DNA of 31,022 nt from UBA8346 sp050260935. GTDB taxonomy: Bacteria; Bacillota; UBA4882; UBA8346. The DNA lies in contig JBLNCU010000186.1 of NCBI GenBank assembly GCA_050260935.1, positions 1-31,022 on the forward strand, read 5' to 3'. Under the pieces are notes generated by a model. It saw only the letters and a program-made list of their open reading frames with translations. It ran no database searches and was not told the DNA's origin. This document shows, piece by piece, positions 1 to 7,900 of this stretch. Each line of letters begins with the position of its first letter. Positions within the stretch are counted from its first letter, which is position 1. The translations under genes and the position numbers were made by a program.

Positions 1-335
1 TCCCCATTTTCCCCTTTTCTCTTTTAAATTTTTTGCTTTGAATCCTAAAACACCATCATGGTATCTCCGGCGAAGAAATACGTAAACGTCTTGGAGCGCT
101 AGTGCTTGGTCGGGAATTGTCAATCAAAGAAAATGGTTGGGACCCCGGAAAGGAAGATTATTGATGGGCATCCGAAGTTTATATCCTGTGGCATTTCGGG
201 GCAAATACCACTATCTTTAAACAAGCAGGAATTGCAAAGAATCAAGGATTCAGTCAAATTCTACCTTAAGCATAAAGTCAAATTTACCATCCCTTCATAC
301 AATGTACTAAATACTAAAAACCCGAGGTGAATAAT
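1..335. other. Left margin without a recognised gene
   Basis: A pyrimidine-rich start is followed by short open frames. The longest (106-330, plus strand, 74 codons) has no clear ribosome binding site and is not recognised. Its C-terminal part (PLSLNKQELQRIKDSVKFYL) recalls the last helix of lactate/malate dehydrogenases, but no NAD-binding or catalytic region is present. Another frame over about 55-165 (GISGEEIRKRLGALVLGREL) is also open and ends at a stop. This could be the decayed tail of a gene entering from the left, or non-coding sequence. Confidence 0.25.
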
Positions 336-587
336 ATGTCTGCGAACAGTGGTTATGACCCTGAATCATCTCAATATAGCGTCCAAGCGGCTTATCCAAT
401 GTGGGACTATGCTAATGAATATATCGGAGCCGATTCATCGCCGGTGAGCGCTCAACAATTCTGGGGATTTGGGCCGGTATTTGGGGTGCCGTTTTTTAGG
501 CCGTTTCCGTTTAGAAGGTTCCATCCATTTTTTGGACCGCCGTTTTTCTTCCATAGACCGTTTTGGGGATGGGGAGGTTGGTGGTAG
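336..587 (+). CDS. Small aromatic-rich protein (F/P/W/G tail), unknown function
   Basis: This 83-residue protein is not assigned to a family. The ATG at 336 is preferred over the in-frame GTG at 327, because that GTG lies inside the Shine-Dalgarno sequence GAGGTGA (324-330), five bases before the ATG. The first half is polar (Ser, Tyr, Asp, Gln). The last 42 residues are almost only Phe, Pro, Gly, Trp, Arg and His: 14 Phe and 5 Trp, ending in GWGGWW. There is no signal peptide, Cys or Lys. Such composition is seen in structural and spore-coat-like proteins of spore formers; a coat or envelope role is inference only. The gene stands alone, with decayed DNA on both sides. Confidence 0.6.
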   Translation: MSANSGYDPESSQYSVQAAYPMWDYANEYIGADSSPVSAQQFWGFGPVFGVPFFRPFPFRRFHPFFGPPFFFHRPFWGWGGWW

Positions 588-617
588 GAGCCGGCTTTTT
601 TGATTGCCTTTGGCGCT
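588..617 (+). terminator. Possible weak terminator after the aromatic-rich gene
   Basis: Imperfect inverted repeat (GGAGCCGGC near 588 and GGCGCTCC near 610-617) flanking a run of six T, just after the stop codon at 585-587. The outer GGAGC/GCTCC pairs well; the rest is mismatched. Confidence 0.3.
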
Positions 618-667
618 CCATTATCCAATCAATGGATAGGCGGCGGGGTTTATCGCCGACTCCTACG

Positions 668-697
668 CCACCGGATATACGGGTCCATATCCGGCGG
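668..697 (-). ncRNA. Group II intron domain V hairpin
   Basis: On the minus strand CCGCCGGATATG and CGTATATCCGGTGG pair around a GACC tetraloop. The only irregularity is a two-base bulge in the 3' arm, the hallmark of domain V. The 5' arm holds CGC, the catalytic triad form known from group IIC introns such as that of Oceanobacillus iheyensis. It lies between the maturase remnant and the intron's 3' end, as expected. Confidence 0.7.
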
Positions 698-702
698 TTG
701 GC

Positions 703-1165
703 TTAACTTTGACAAAGACGAATCAATAAATATTTTTCTGCCAGGTTTACTAATCCAGGCGATTTGAAGTAGGCTTTTCCCGTTACAATATGTGATTGGG
801 GAGTCTCCGGTAGTCTCCAGTATCCTTTTCGACTGGAGACTATCTTTTTGGGGATTTCAATGGGTAGTCCCAGTTTTCGTAATTCATTAAAACAGGTCCT
901 GGTCTGTTTCCACTGCTTCCAAATGATAACTCTCAGCTTCCTTCGTATCCAACCTTCCAAGTCAGTTAAAAACCCTTTCATATCTGCCAAGGCATAGTAT
1001 CCTAGTAATGAGCCTCGCAGATATTTATTTAATCTTTCAAATTACCGATTCTACCGATATTCCAAGGTTTCTCCTGGTAATTTCCCTAACTCCGGCTTTA
1101 ATCCGTTTGATGGTCTTCGGCGCCAGTATAATACCAACCTTTCCTTTGATTCTATAGAAGCTGAA
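703..1165 (-). pseudogene. Group II intron reverse transcriptase/maturase, C-terminal fragment with frameshift
   Basis: Two minus-strand frames together give the maturase thumb/X region. The upstream frame reads GFSFYRIKGKVGIILAPK, then RIKAGVREITRRNLGISVES. After a one-base shift the downstream frame reads ERLNKYLRGSLLGYYALAD, then WIRRKLRVIIWKQWKQTRT and SRKGYWRLPETP. This is the standard order in LtrA-type proteins (X domain, WIRRRLR..WKQWK, SRKGYWR). The shift is one extra base in the A-run near 1039-1041 (plus strand). The reverse transcriptase palm with its YADD motif is absent, so this is a deletion remnant of a protein normally over 400 residues long. Confidence 0.85.
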
Positions 1166-1423
1166 TCCCGGAGAACGACTGCTTTCCTTCCACACCCGCC
1201 TGATTTACCATACCGTCTTTGGTAGCTTGGATTTTGCGTATGTCTTGCTGGCTCATTCAGACGATTACTGCCTTATATCAGATTCGTATTCCTCGGGCCG
1301 GAAGTTTGTCTCCGGCTTCTTTTATATTCCATCTCCGGCGGATACCCTTGCCTTTGGCTACACTTCGCGCTATCTATTGTGCGGGAACTTTCACCCTTTA
1401 GCTGTCGCCCATGCCGGGCACAC

Positions 1424-1453
1424 AAGAAAAAGGGGCCCCATACTTCGGACCCC
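1424..1453 (-). terminator. Intrinsic terminator of the alkaline phosphatase gene (intron target)
   Basis: Minus strand: GGGGTCC (1453-1447), a short loop, GGGCCCC (1438-1432), then TTTTTCTT (1431-1424). It lies about 25 bases after the phosphatase stop codon. The group II intron starts at the next base (1423). Confidence 0.85.
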
Positions 1454-1477
1454 ATAACTTTTATTAAATTTCTACTA

Positions 1478-3115
1478 TTAAGAAGCCTTGGCGAAAAGAT
1501 CCACCGCTTCTTGAGGAAGATAGACAGTTCCGTTGCTGATGATGGTCAGTCCCTTCAAACTCGTCATTTTTCCGTTGATGATGATTATATTGGTACTAGC
1601 GGGAAGCTCCGCCTTGACCTTCCCCTTAGTTACCACCACTACCGGGTTTTTGGAATCGGAGTTATCGATGGTCAGCGCTGCTCCGAGGGCGCCGAATTTG
1701 TCCTTGGCTCTGACAAACAACTTGGCGTTCAGTTCCGGCAGATCAACCCCCATTTCTTTGGCGATAAATTTGGCGACCTCGGTATTGTCAATCAACCCTG
1801 AGGGTTTTTCCGGGCCGTAGCTGAACAGAAAGACATCTTCGGCGGTATGGCCAGTGGTGGTCCAGGCGATTCCCGAGCGTTTGCTAAGCATCGGACCGAC
1901 TACCCCGTTCAAAGTGCCGGGTTTGGCGTTTTTAATCGCCTCCAGCTCCTCGGCTGACAAGTCGGAGATTCCGTAAAAACCGGCCATTACTTCTTGAATA
2001 TTGCTTTTATCGGCATTCAGCTTCTTCTCTAAACCTTCCCCGGTTAATTTGGCTTTTTTAAGCGGGTCGATTATCCGGCCCGGTTTTAAAGTGGGGTAAG
2101 TCTTGCTGGTCTCAGCACTTCCGATGGCCATGCCGCCAGTGCCGTGATCCGGGACGGCGATTAGAAGCGTGTCTTTATTCTGCTTGGCGAAATCGAGTCC
2201 TACTTGAACGGCGCGATCAAAAGCGAGCAGATCGCTCACTACACCGGACGGATCATTGGCGTGGGCCGCCCAATCGACTTTGCTTCCTTCAACGAAGAGG
2301 AAAAACCCCTTCTTGTTTTGGGAGAGAATCTCCAGCGCTTTCTGGGTCATCTCGGCCAGACTGGGTTCCTTGGCCGGGTCGCGGTCGATGTCATAGGCCA
2401 TGGCGTCGGGAGCAAACATCCCCCAGAGTTTGGCCGATTTGGAATTCTTCATGGCGGTGGTGTCTTCAACAAAGTCGTAGCCGTTCCGCTTTAATTCTTC
2501 AATCAAGTTAGCCCCGTCTTCCCGCTTGCCCCCGAGCGCGGTGGGAATTAAGTATTGCTTGCCGCCTCCTAAGACAACATCAATGCCCTGGTAAACTTGC
2601 TGCTCAGCCAGTTCAGTATAGTTGTTCCGGTCGAACCAATGGCTGGAAAAGGCCGCCGGTGTGGCATGCTGAATATTGGAGGTGGCTACCAAACCGGTGG
2701 ATTTGCCCAGCAGTTTAGCGCCCTCTAAAACTGTGGCTAAGGGTTTGTAAACATCCTCCTCTGCAACAGCCACCGGAAGCGGAACATCGATCACCTTGGG
2801 GTAAACCGCGATCAGTTTGTCATTGGATTTAAAACCCGTGGCATATGCAGTGGCCGCCGGCGCCGAATCACTGGAGATCGAGTCCGCCGAATGCATCCGG
2901 ACAGCTCCGACCAATATCCCGTCCAATGTAAGCGGGCTGCCCTTGTACCACCTGGCCAAGGTAAAATCAAAGGCTGTAGTGCCGTCGGTGACAAATACGA
3001 TCACATTTTTAATATTAGCGGCCGCGAATCCCAAGGGAGTTGTCGCCAAAACCAGAGTAAATACTACCAATAAAGCAAGGAGAAAACCGCAGCTTCTTTT
3101 CTGATTCCAATTCAT
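1478..3115 (-). CDS. phoA: Secreted alkaline phosphatase (PhoA family)
   Basis: A zinc/magnesium phosphomonoesterase releasing inorganic phosphate outside the membrane. Of 545 residues, about 1-32 form a Sec signal peptide (hydrophobic stretch 11-28, cleavage near FAA). Active-site elements are in order: metal-binding Asp44 in FVTDGTT; nucleophile Ser84 in SSDSAPAATAYATG; EGSKVDWAAHAND with the usual Glu, Asp and His ligands; DHGTGG; and TTGHTAEDV near the end of the catalytic domain. The last 80 or so residues resemble a copper-amine-oxidase-N-like repeat (NGKMTSLKG, SNGTVYLPQEAVDLF), common in Bacillota surface proteins and absent from E. coli PhoA. GGAGGG precedes the ATG. It is the last minus-strand gene before the intron remnant and is separated from the upstream phosphorylase by a 269-base gap, so it is probably transcribed alone. 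No Pho box was recognised. Confidence 0.93.
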   Translation of the reverse strand: MNWNQKRSCGFLLALLVVFTLVLATTPLGFAAANIKNVIVFVTDGTTAFDFTLARWYKGSPLTLDGILVGAVRMHSADSISSDSAPAATAYATGFKSNDKLIAVYPKVIDVPLPVAVAEEDVYKPLATVLEGAKLLGKSTGLVATSNIQHATPAAFSSHWFDRNNYTELAEQQVYQGIDVVLGGGKQYLIPTALGGKREDGANLIEELKRNGYDFVEDTTAMKNSKSAKLWGMFAPDAMAYDIDRDPAKEPSLAEMTQKALEILSQNKKGFFLFVEGSKVDWAAHANDPSGVVSDLLAFDRAVQVGLDFAKQNKDTLLIAVPDHGTGGMAIGSAETSKTYPTLKPGRIIDPLKKAKLTGEGLEKKLNADKSNIQEVMAGFYGISDLSAEELEAIKNAKPGTLNGVVGPMLSKRSGIAWTTTGHTAEDVFLFSYGPEKPSGLIDNTEVAKFIAKEMGVDLPELNAKLFVRAKDKFGALGAALTIDNSDSKNPVVVVTKGKVKAELPASTNIIIINGKMTSLKGLTIISNGTVYLPQEAVDLFAKAS

Positions 3116-3316
3116 ATCTAAATCCCTCCAATCATTTTTTCGATAGTCGCCTCAATAATTTATTTTTCTCCCACCCCCTTTATAGAAAAAACCGCAATTA
3201 AACCTCCGGTGTATTTCTGCTTTAGCTTCAAGTTTGTAGCAAAGTCAATCCTGAAGGTATAATTTTAAACGCCGGTCTTTTGCTTGACTAATGGAAATAA
3301 ACAGGGGGCCGTGGAA

Positions 3317-3359
3317 AACTACCGGAGGTATTATCATTATATTGCAAGTCCCGGTAGTT
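3317..3359 (-). terminator. Hairpin between GH65 gene and alkaline phosphatase gene, possible terminator
   Basis: A perfect 9-bp inverted repeat, AACTACCGG (3317-3325) and CCGGTAGTT (3351-3359), lies 25 bases after the GH65 stop codon. On the minus strand it is followed only by TTTTCC, so termination would be weak. The rest of the 3116-3384 gap is AT-rich and shows only the phosphatase ribosome binding site. Confidence 0.45.
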
Positions 3360-3384
3360 CAAAACATTTATTACGCCGAAATAT

Positions 3385-5733
3385 TTAAAAGCGAAACCGC
3401 TCTTGTTTATTGAATTTAAAAATGCAACAACTTTGTTCCCTGGTTAGTATAGCCTCCTCCCCTGACACTATCAACGTCAGCGGCCCGGCAGGCTGATCCA
3501 ATCTCCGGATTTCAACCTGAAGATGAGTAATATCAATCTGTAATGGTATTCCCCGGTAATTTATCCGGAATGATAACCCCTGCCATTGGTCGGGCAGGTT
3601 GGGATCGATGGTCAAGGTTTCTTTTTCAATCCTGACGCCGCCGAAACCATTAATCACCGCCTGCCATAATCCGCCTAACGCGCCGGCGTGCAGTCCGGCA
3701 TCGGTATTACCCATATTGTCACCGAGGTCGATACGGGCCGCCTGGCAAAAATAGGTATAAGCTTGCTCCCTCCGGCCCAGGATATTAGCCATTACCGAAT
3801 GGATAGCCGCGCTTAACGAGGAGTCGTGCATTGTTTTCGGCTCATAAAAATCCCAATTCGCCTGTTGTTCCTCCCGGGTATACTCTTCTCCCAAAAGATA
3901 CAGCAACATAATCACATCTGCTTGCTTGACAATCTGCGCATTCTTTACCTCTTCCCAGCTTAAGTAGGTAAATATATTCCCCGGCAGGCTCCGGTAATGG
4001 AGCACATCTACCTCCCGCAATTCAGTAAAACCTTCATACTGAAGAAGCAGGCGCTGATCCCCCTCCACCCGGTTTAACTTAATCTTGGCAGCCACTTCCA
4101 GCCAATTCCCCAACTCCGCCTCGGTTAAACCGATTTTTTCCGCCAGAGCTTCAAATTCCCCCCATTGTTGCAGCATCCGGCAGATCGCCACCGCTTGGCG
4201 GAGCTGCCACTGGACCATGGCGTTGGTGAAATAGTTATTGTTGATAAATTCTTTGTTCTCATCCGGCCCGATTACATTATTGATCTCATAACAATCTCCC
4301 GTTTGGTCATAAGTTACCCGGCTCCGCCAAAAACGGGAGGTCAAACAGAAAATTTCCGCTCCGTAATTGATTAAGAAACCCCGATCCCCGGTTATCCGGT
4401 AATAATTCCAGATCGCGTAAGCCACATCGGCGTTAATATGGTGCTCAAGCTCGCCGCAGCGGATCCTCACCGGCTCCCTGGTCTTCAGATCGAGCGCTCC
4501 ATATTTAGGACAAGTCTCATCCCCATTATCAGCGCTCTCCCAGGCATACATCGCCCCTTCAAATCCATTTTCACGGGCTTTTTTAATGGCGCCGGGCAGA
4601 GTGTGGTAGCGGTATAATAATAAATTGCGGGCCACTTCCGGAAATAAGTAGTCGAAGAACGGCAGGATGAAAATCTCCGTATCCCAAAACACATGCCCTT
4701 TATATCCTTCCCCGGATAATCCCTTGGCGCCGATACTCACCCGGTAGTCATCCCGGGGAGTCATCTGAATAAGCTGAAAAATAGCAAACCGGACCGCTGT
4801 TTGATCATAGATGTTTCCTTTGATCTCTATATCCGCTTGTTCCCAAAAATTATCCCAGGCCGCAAAATGCTCCCGCAGATGTTCGCAGATTTTCAGCGAG
4901 CCTGATTCGACGGAATGCTCAATTAATTTGCGCTTTATAAAGGTTTGCGGATCAAAGGGAAGGCTGCCGATAAACTCTATATCTCTAGTTGAAAAGACTG
5001 AGACGATTTTCTCAAAGGAACAGACCTCGCCTTCTCTAAGTTCAACCACTACCTGATAGGTAATTCGGCGCGGTTCATTGGAAAAACTCTCCTTAGTAAT
5101 CTCAGCGCCACTCAGTTGATGGCTGGCGGCTTCCCCGATTATGTGGCCGGACTGGGAGGTTTCTTGCAAAAGATAAATTCCCCGCTCCCCGAAAGTGCAT
5201 CTTTCCAAGGGAATAAAGTGCTGAGTGCCGCTGTTGGTAACTTGACCGTCGAGGCTGGACGTTATCTGAATTCCCCCGCTGTAATTCTCAGCCCTTATTT
5301 GGATTATCAAGCCCATCAAATGGGGATCCCTCAAGGATACAAAACGCTCAAACAATAAACTGGTTATCTTCCCTTGCGGGCTGGCCCATTTTACATTGCG
5401 CCTTAAGATTCCCTGCCGCAAGTCCAAAACCCGTTGGTAATCTAGTATCCGCCCCCGTGACAGATCAAAACGCTCTCCGGCCAGTTCTATTTCGGTGCTG
5501 GTCCAGTCCGGCAGATTGGGCAATTCAGTGGTATCGTTGGGGGCTTGATCGTAAAGACCGGCCAGAAACAACCCGGGAGTACGGTGATAATAGCTCTCCT
5601 CAAAAACGCCGCGAACTCCCAAATAACCGTTTCCCAACGTAAAAATACTCTCGTAATAGCGCATCCGGGTGGGGTCAAATTCGTTTTCCCTGATTAACCA
5701 GTTAACTTCATCCAAATTCATATTGCTATTCAT
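3385..5733 (-). CDS. Glycoside phosphorylase, GH65 family (first copy)
   Basis: A predicted cytoplasmic inverting phosphorylase that splits an alpha-linked glucoside with phosphate, giving beta-glucose 1-phosphate and a sugar. The 782 residues match the family length. The N-terminal beta-sandwich starts with the typical FTLGNGYLGVRG (about 31-42). The (alpha/alpha)6 barrel has FWDTEIF (349-355) and GPDEN (489-493), with Glu492 at the general-acid position. Further on, KQADVIMLLYLLG precedes the phosphate-site region with HDSSLS. The acceptor-site segment (MYAWESADNGDE, then ELEHHINADVAYAI) differs from the second GH65 enzyme here, so another linkage or acceptor is likely. Maltose, kojibiose, nigerose and trehalose phosphorylases all share this fold, so the substrate is left open. 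GAGGTGG precedes the ATG. It lies 71 bases after the transporter genes and is probably in their operon. Confidence 0.92.
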   Translation of the reverse strand: MNSNMNLDEVNWLIRENEFDPTRMRYYESIFTLGNGYLGVRGVFEESYYHRTPGLFLAGLYDQAPNDTTELPNLPDWTSTEIELAGERFDLSRGRILDYQRVLDLRQGILRRNVKWASPQGKITSLLFERFVSLRDPHLMGLIIQIRAENYSGGIQITSSLDGQVTNSGTQHFIPLERCTFGERGIYLLQETSQSGHIIGEAASHQLSGAEITKESFSNEPRRITYQVVVELREGEVCSFEKIVSVFSTRDIEFIGSLPFDPQTFIKRKLIEHSVESGSLKICEHLREHFAAWDNFWEQADIEIKGNIYDQTAVRFAIFQLIQMTPRDDYRVSIGAKGLSGEGYKGHVFWDTEIFILPFFDYLFPEVARNLLLYRYHTLPGAIKKARENGFEGAMYAWESADNGDETCPKYGALDLKTREPVRIRCGELEHHINADVAYAIWNYYRITGDRGFLINYGAEIFCLTSRFWRSRVTYDQTGDCYEINNVIGPDENKEFINNNYFTNAMVQWQLRQAVAICRMLQQWGEFEALAEKIGLTEAELGNWLEVAAKIKLNRVEGDQRLLLQYEGFTELREVDVLHYRSLPGNIFTYLSWEEVKNAQIVKQADVIMLLYLLGEEYTREEQQANWDFYEPKTMHDSSLSAAIHSVMANILGRREQAYTYFCQAARIDLGDNMGNTDAGLHAGALGGLWQAVINGFGGVRIEKETLTIDPNLPDQWQGLSFRINYRGIPLQIDITHLQVEIRRLDQPAGPLTLIVSGEEAILTREQSCCIFKFNKQERFRF

Positions 5734-5804
5734 AAGGCCACCTCATGATAGGTTATAATGGCTGTAATATCCGGAAATTGGTTTGCAACTTTAGCAACAG
5801 GACT

Positions 5805-6719
5805 TTATTCTTTTAAAGCTCCGGCCATACTGTTGGTTATTCTTTCTTGAATCAAGAAGTAAATAATAATACTGGGTATAACCGATATAACAATGGCGGC
5901 AAACAACGAAGGATAATCATAAGTGAATTGCCCTAAAAAATAGCTTAAGGCCAACGGCAGAGTTCTATTATTTTGAGAACTGGTCAAGAGTAAGGCGAAG
6001 AGAAATTCATTCCAGTAATTTAAAAACAATAAAGCCCCGGCGCTCGCCAATGCAGGTTTTGACAACGGCAGGATAATATGGCAGTACGTTTTTAAAAAGC
6101 TGGCTCCTTCCATATAAGCCGACTCCTCGAGTTCCTGCGGGATCGTTACAAAATAACTTCTTAAGATAAAGATGCTTAACGGCAAACCGATTGCCGTGTA
6201 AACCAAAATAAGGGCGATTTTCGTATCGTAAATGTGCAGGTATTTAGTGAGAAGATAGATCGGCGTCATCATTGAATTTTGAGGTATCAGCAGGGTTGTT
6301 CCGAACAATAAGTAAATCAAATTCTTCCCCTTAAAATCGAAGCGCGCCAGCACATAGCCGGCCATGCCAAAAACCGTCAAGGCGAAGACAACGGAAAAAA
6401 AGGAAACTATGGCGGAGTTGCTGAAATAAAGAAAGATTTTGGCGACTTTAGCGACTGTGACATATGAATCGAAGGAAAAAGTCTTAGGAAATGTGAAAGC
6501 GGAATCAAGAACCTCCATATTTGTCTTAAATGAAGAGATAACAATCCATAGCAGCGGTAAAACTGTTGTGGTGATGACAAAGAGCAAAACGGCATACTTG
6601 AAAATACCACCGAAGACTTGACGTAAGGATAAACCTATTCTTCCCGGAGCCTTTTTCTCTTTCTTTAAATATTGATAGATTTTGGCTAAATTTCTATCTG
6701 AGTCAAAATTTCGATTCAT
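5805..6719 (-). CDS. Sugar ABC transporter permease, CUT1 MalG type (system 1)
   Basis: An inner-membrane subunit of a carbohydrate importer. About 304 residues with six predicted membrane helices, the first around YAVLLFVITTTVLPLLWIVI. The cytoplasmic EAA loop that docks the ATPase is clear: EESAYMEGASFLKTYCHIIL, followed by P. The start at 6719 is chosen over an upstream ATG at 6782 because AAGGAG lies about eight bases before it and the longer form only adds an unconserved polar tail. The C-terminus (NSMAGALKE) is typical of MalG-like proteins. The gene follows the MalF-type partner and precedes a GH65 phosphorylase. Confidence 0.92.
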   Translation of the reverse strand: MNRNFDSDRNLAKIYQYLKKEKKAPGRIGLSLRQVFGGIFKYAVLLFVITTTVLPLLWIVISSFKTNMEVLDSAFTFPKTFSFDSYVTVAKVAKIFLYFSNSAIVSFFSVVFALTVFGMAGYVLARFDFKGKNLIYLLFGTTLLIPQNSMMTPIYLLTKYLHIYDTKIALILVYTAIGLPLSIFILRSYFVTIPQELEESAYMEGASFLKTYCHIILPLSKPALASAGALLFLNYWNEFLFALLLTSSQNNRTLPLALSYFLGQFTYDYPSLFAAIVISVIPSIIIYFLIQERITNSMAGALKE

Positions 6720-6803
6720 AGGGCCTTTCTCCTTTCCGTTATACACGGATACGTTCTTCATTAGGTAAGGCTGCGTATTCAAGAATAGACTGGTTGAAAC
6801 TCT

Positions 6804-6830
6804 GAGTCTCTGCGCCTCTGTGGCGAAATT
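6804..6830. repeat. Intergenic TCTCTGCGCCTCTGTGGC repeat unit
   Basis: The sequence GTCTCTGCGCCTCTGTGGC in the gap between the two permease genes closely resembles one arm of the inverted repeat at 12938-13008 (TCTCTGCGCCTCCGTGTCTCTGTGGC). Function unknown. Confidence 0.5.
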
Positions 6831-6855
6831 TACCGGCCACTGCCGGGCCCTCCGT

Positions 6856-7734
6856 CTACTCTTGAGCCGAACTGTTCATTTTCATAAAGAATGTTACCAT
6901 GCTGATGGACAAAACTCCGAGCACCAACAGCACCGTTCCGATGGCATTGGCATACCCGAACCGGAATAAGGTTGAAAAATTGTCAAAGACCAAAAGCGGT
7001 AAATTGGTGGTCAGGTTTCCCGGCCCGCCCCTGGTCGTCATATAGATTAGATTGAAATTACCGAACATTGAGGTGATTGCAATTATCATTCCTGTTCCAA
7101 TGACATTTTTTAACAGTGGGAGGTTAATCAACAAATCTATTTGCAGCGGAGAAGCGCCGTCGATCCTAGCCGCTTCATAAATTGACGGGGAGATTGAACT
7201 TAGCTCCGCCATTGTTATCAAGGTTATCACAGCCGCATAAAACAACCAGGTACAAGTGACCGCGAAAAAGGCCGTTCTAGGGTCAAAAAACCAGTTTATG
7301 GTAAAATCTTTAAAACCCAAGAACCTGATAAATCCATTCAGTAATCCGGCTCCGGGATTGAAAATAAACATATAAATCAATGCCCACGCCGAAGCTGATA
7401 TAATATTGGGGAAAATAAACGACGTCCGCGCCAGTCTCCAGCCGAACGGTTTTTTGGCGAGCACGAGGGCCACTGTTACGCCGATCGGAACGTGCACGAA
7501 ACCTTGAAGCACAGCCCAGATTAAGGTGTTGATTAGCGCCTGTTTAAAATCGCCGTCGATTAAGAACAACTCCTTATAGTTACTGAGGCCGGCATAAACC
7601 ATCTTCCCCATCCCGTTCCATTTGGTAAAACTGGAAATAATCACCGTCAAAATGGGGTAAAGATAAATCATTAAGAAAAGAATGATGGACGGAGCAAGAA
7701 AAATTGCGATCCAGATCTTTTGATACCGTCTCAT
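6856..7734 (-). CDS. Sugar ABC transporter permease, CUT1 MalF type (system 1)
   Basis: The second membrane subunit of the first sugar importer, 292 residues, with six hydrophobic helices starting with IWIAIFLAPSIILFLMIYLY. The segment YAGLSNYKELF before the second helix is standard for this family. The EAA loop reads YEAARIDGASPLQIDLLINL, followed by P. GGAGTGAAG precedes the ATG. It lies between the binding-protein gene and the MalG-type gene in the usual SBP-MalF-MalG order. No MalK/MsmK-type ATPase is encoded nearby. Confidence 0.93.
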   Translation of the reverse strand: MRRYQKIWIAIFLAPSIILFLMIYLYPILTVIISSFTKWNGMGKMVYAGLSNYKELFLIDGDFKQALINTLIWAVLQGFVHVPIGVTVALVLAKKPFGWRLARTSFIFPNIISASAWALIYMFIFNPGAGLLNGFIRFLGFKDFTINWFFDPRTAFFAVTCTWLFYAAVITLITMAELSSISPSIYEAARIDGASPLQIDLLINLPLLKNVIGTGMIIAITSMFGNFNLIYMTTRGGPGNLTTNLPLLVFDNFSTLFRFGYANAIGTVLLVLGVLSISMVTFFMKMNSSAQE

Positions 7735-7810
7735 ATGTACTTCACTCCAGTATTAACAAATTTCAACAATCATGGGTCCCAAAAAAGGCGGCCAGGAAAT
7801 AAAGGCGGAA

Positions 7811-7857
7811 GACCCTATAGTTCTAAAATTTAATTCAATTGTCCCTATTATAGGGTC
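7811..7857 (-). promoter_or_regulatory. Hairpin between binding-protein and permease genes (system 1)
   Basis: A perfect 9-bp inverted repeat, GACCCTATA (7811-7819) and TATAGGGTC (7849-7857), with an AT-rich 29-base loop. It lies in the gap between the solute-binding-protein stop and the first permease. Hairpins here often lower downstream expression or protect the binding-protein mRNA, which gives excess binding protein. No strong T-run follows, so it is not a clear terminator. Confidence 0.5.
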
Positions 7858-7900
7858 TACCGCTTCAGTTAATTTTTCAACTGTTTATCCAGCCTTTCCA

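Larger units (their letters stand above)
631..1423 (-). mobile_element. Truncated group IIC-like intron inserted behind a terminator
   Basis: Read on the minus strand, the element begins at 1423 with GTGTGCCCGGCATGGGCG, the usual 5' end of bacterial group II introns. Domain I-like sequence follows, with recognisable strings such as AAGGGTGAAAG and AATCTGATATAAGGC (about 1400-1260). Domains II-III and most of the maturase are missing. A broken C-terminal piece of the maturase follows (about 703-1165), then a domain V hairpin (668-697) and a domain VI-like stem up to about 631. The 5' end lies directly after the T-tract of the alkaline phosphatase terminator, the preferred target of group IIC introns. 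The 3' boundary is estimated. It cannot encode a working maturase. Confidence 0.8.

Noticed and set aside
106..330. Possible C-terminal piece of a lactate/malate dehydrogenase
   Set aside because: Only about 20 residues look similar, with no catalytic or cofactor-binding segment and no ribosome binding site; too weak to call.
1219..1457. Overlapping open frames on both strands
   Set aside because: They lie in the domain I RNA region of the group II intron remnant and encode nothing recognisable.
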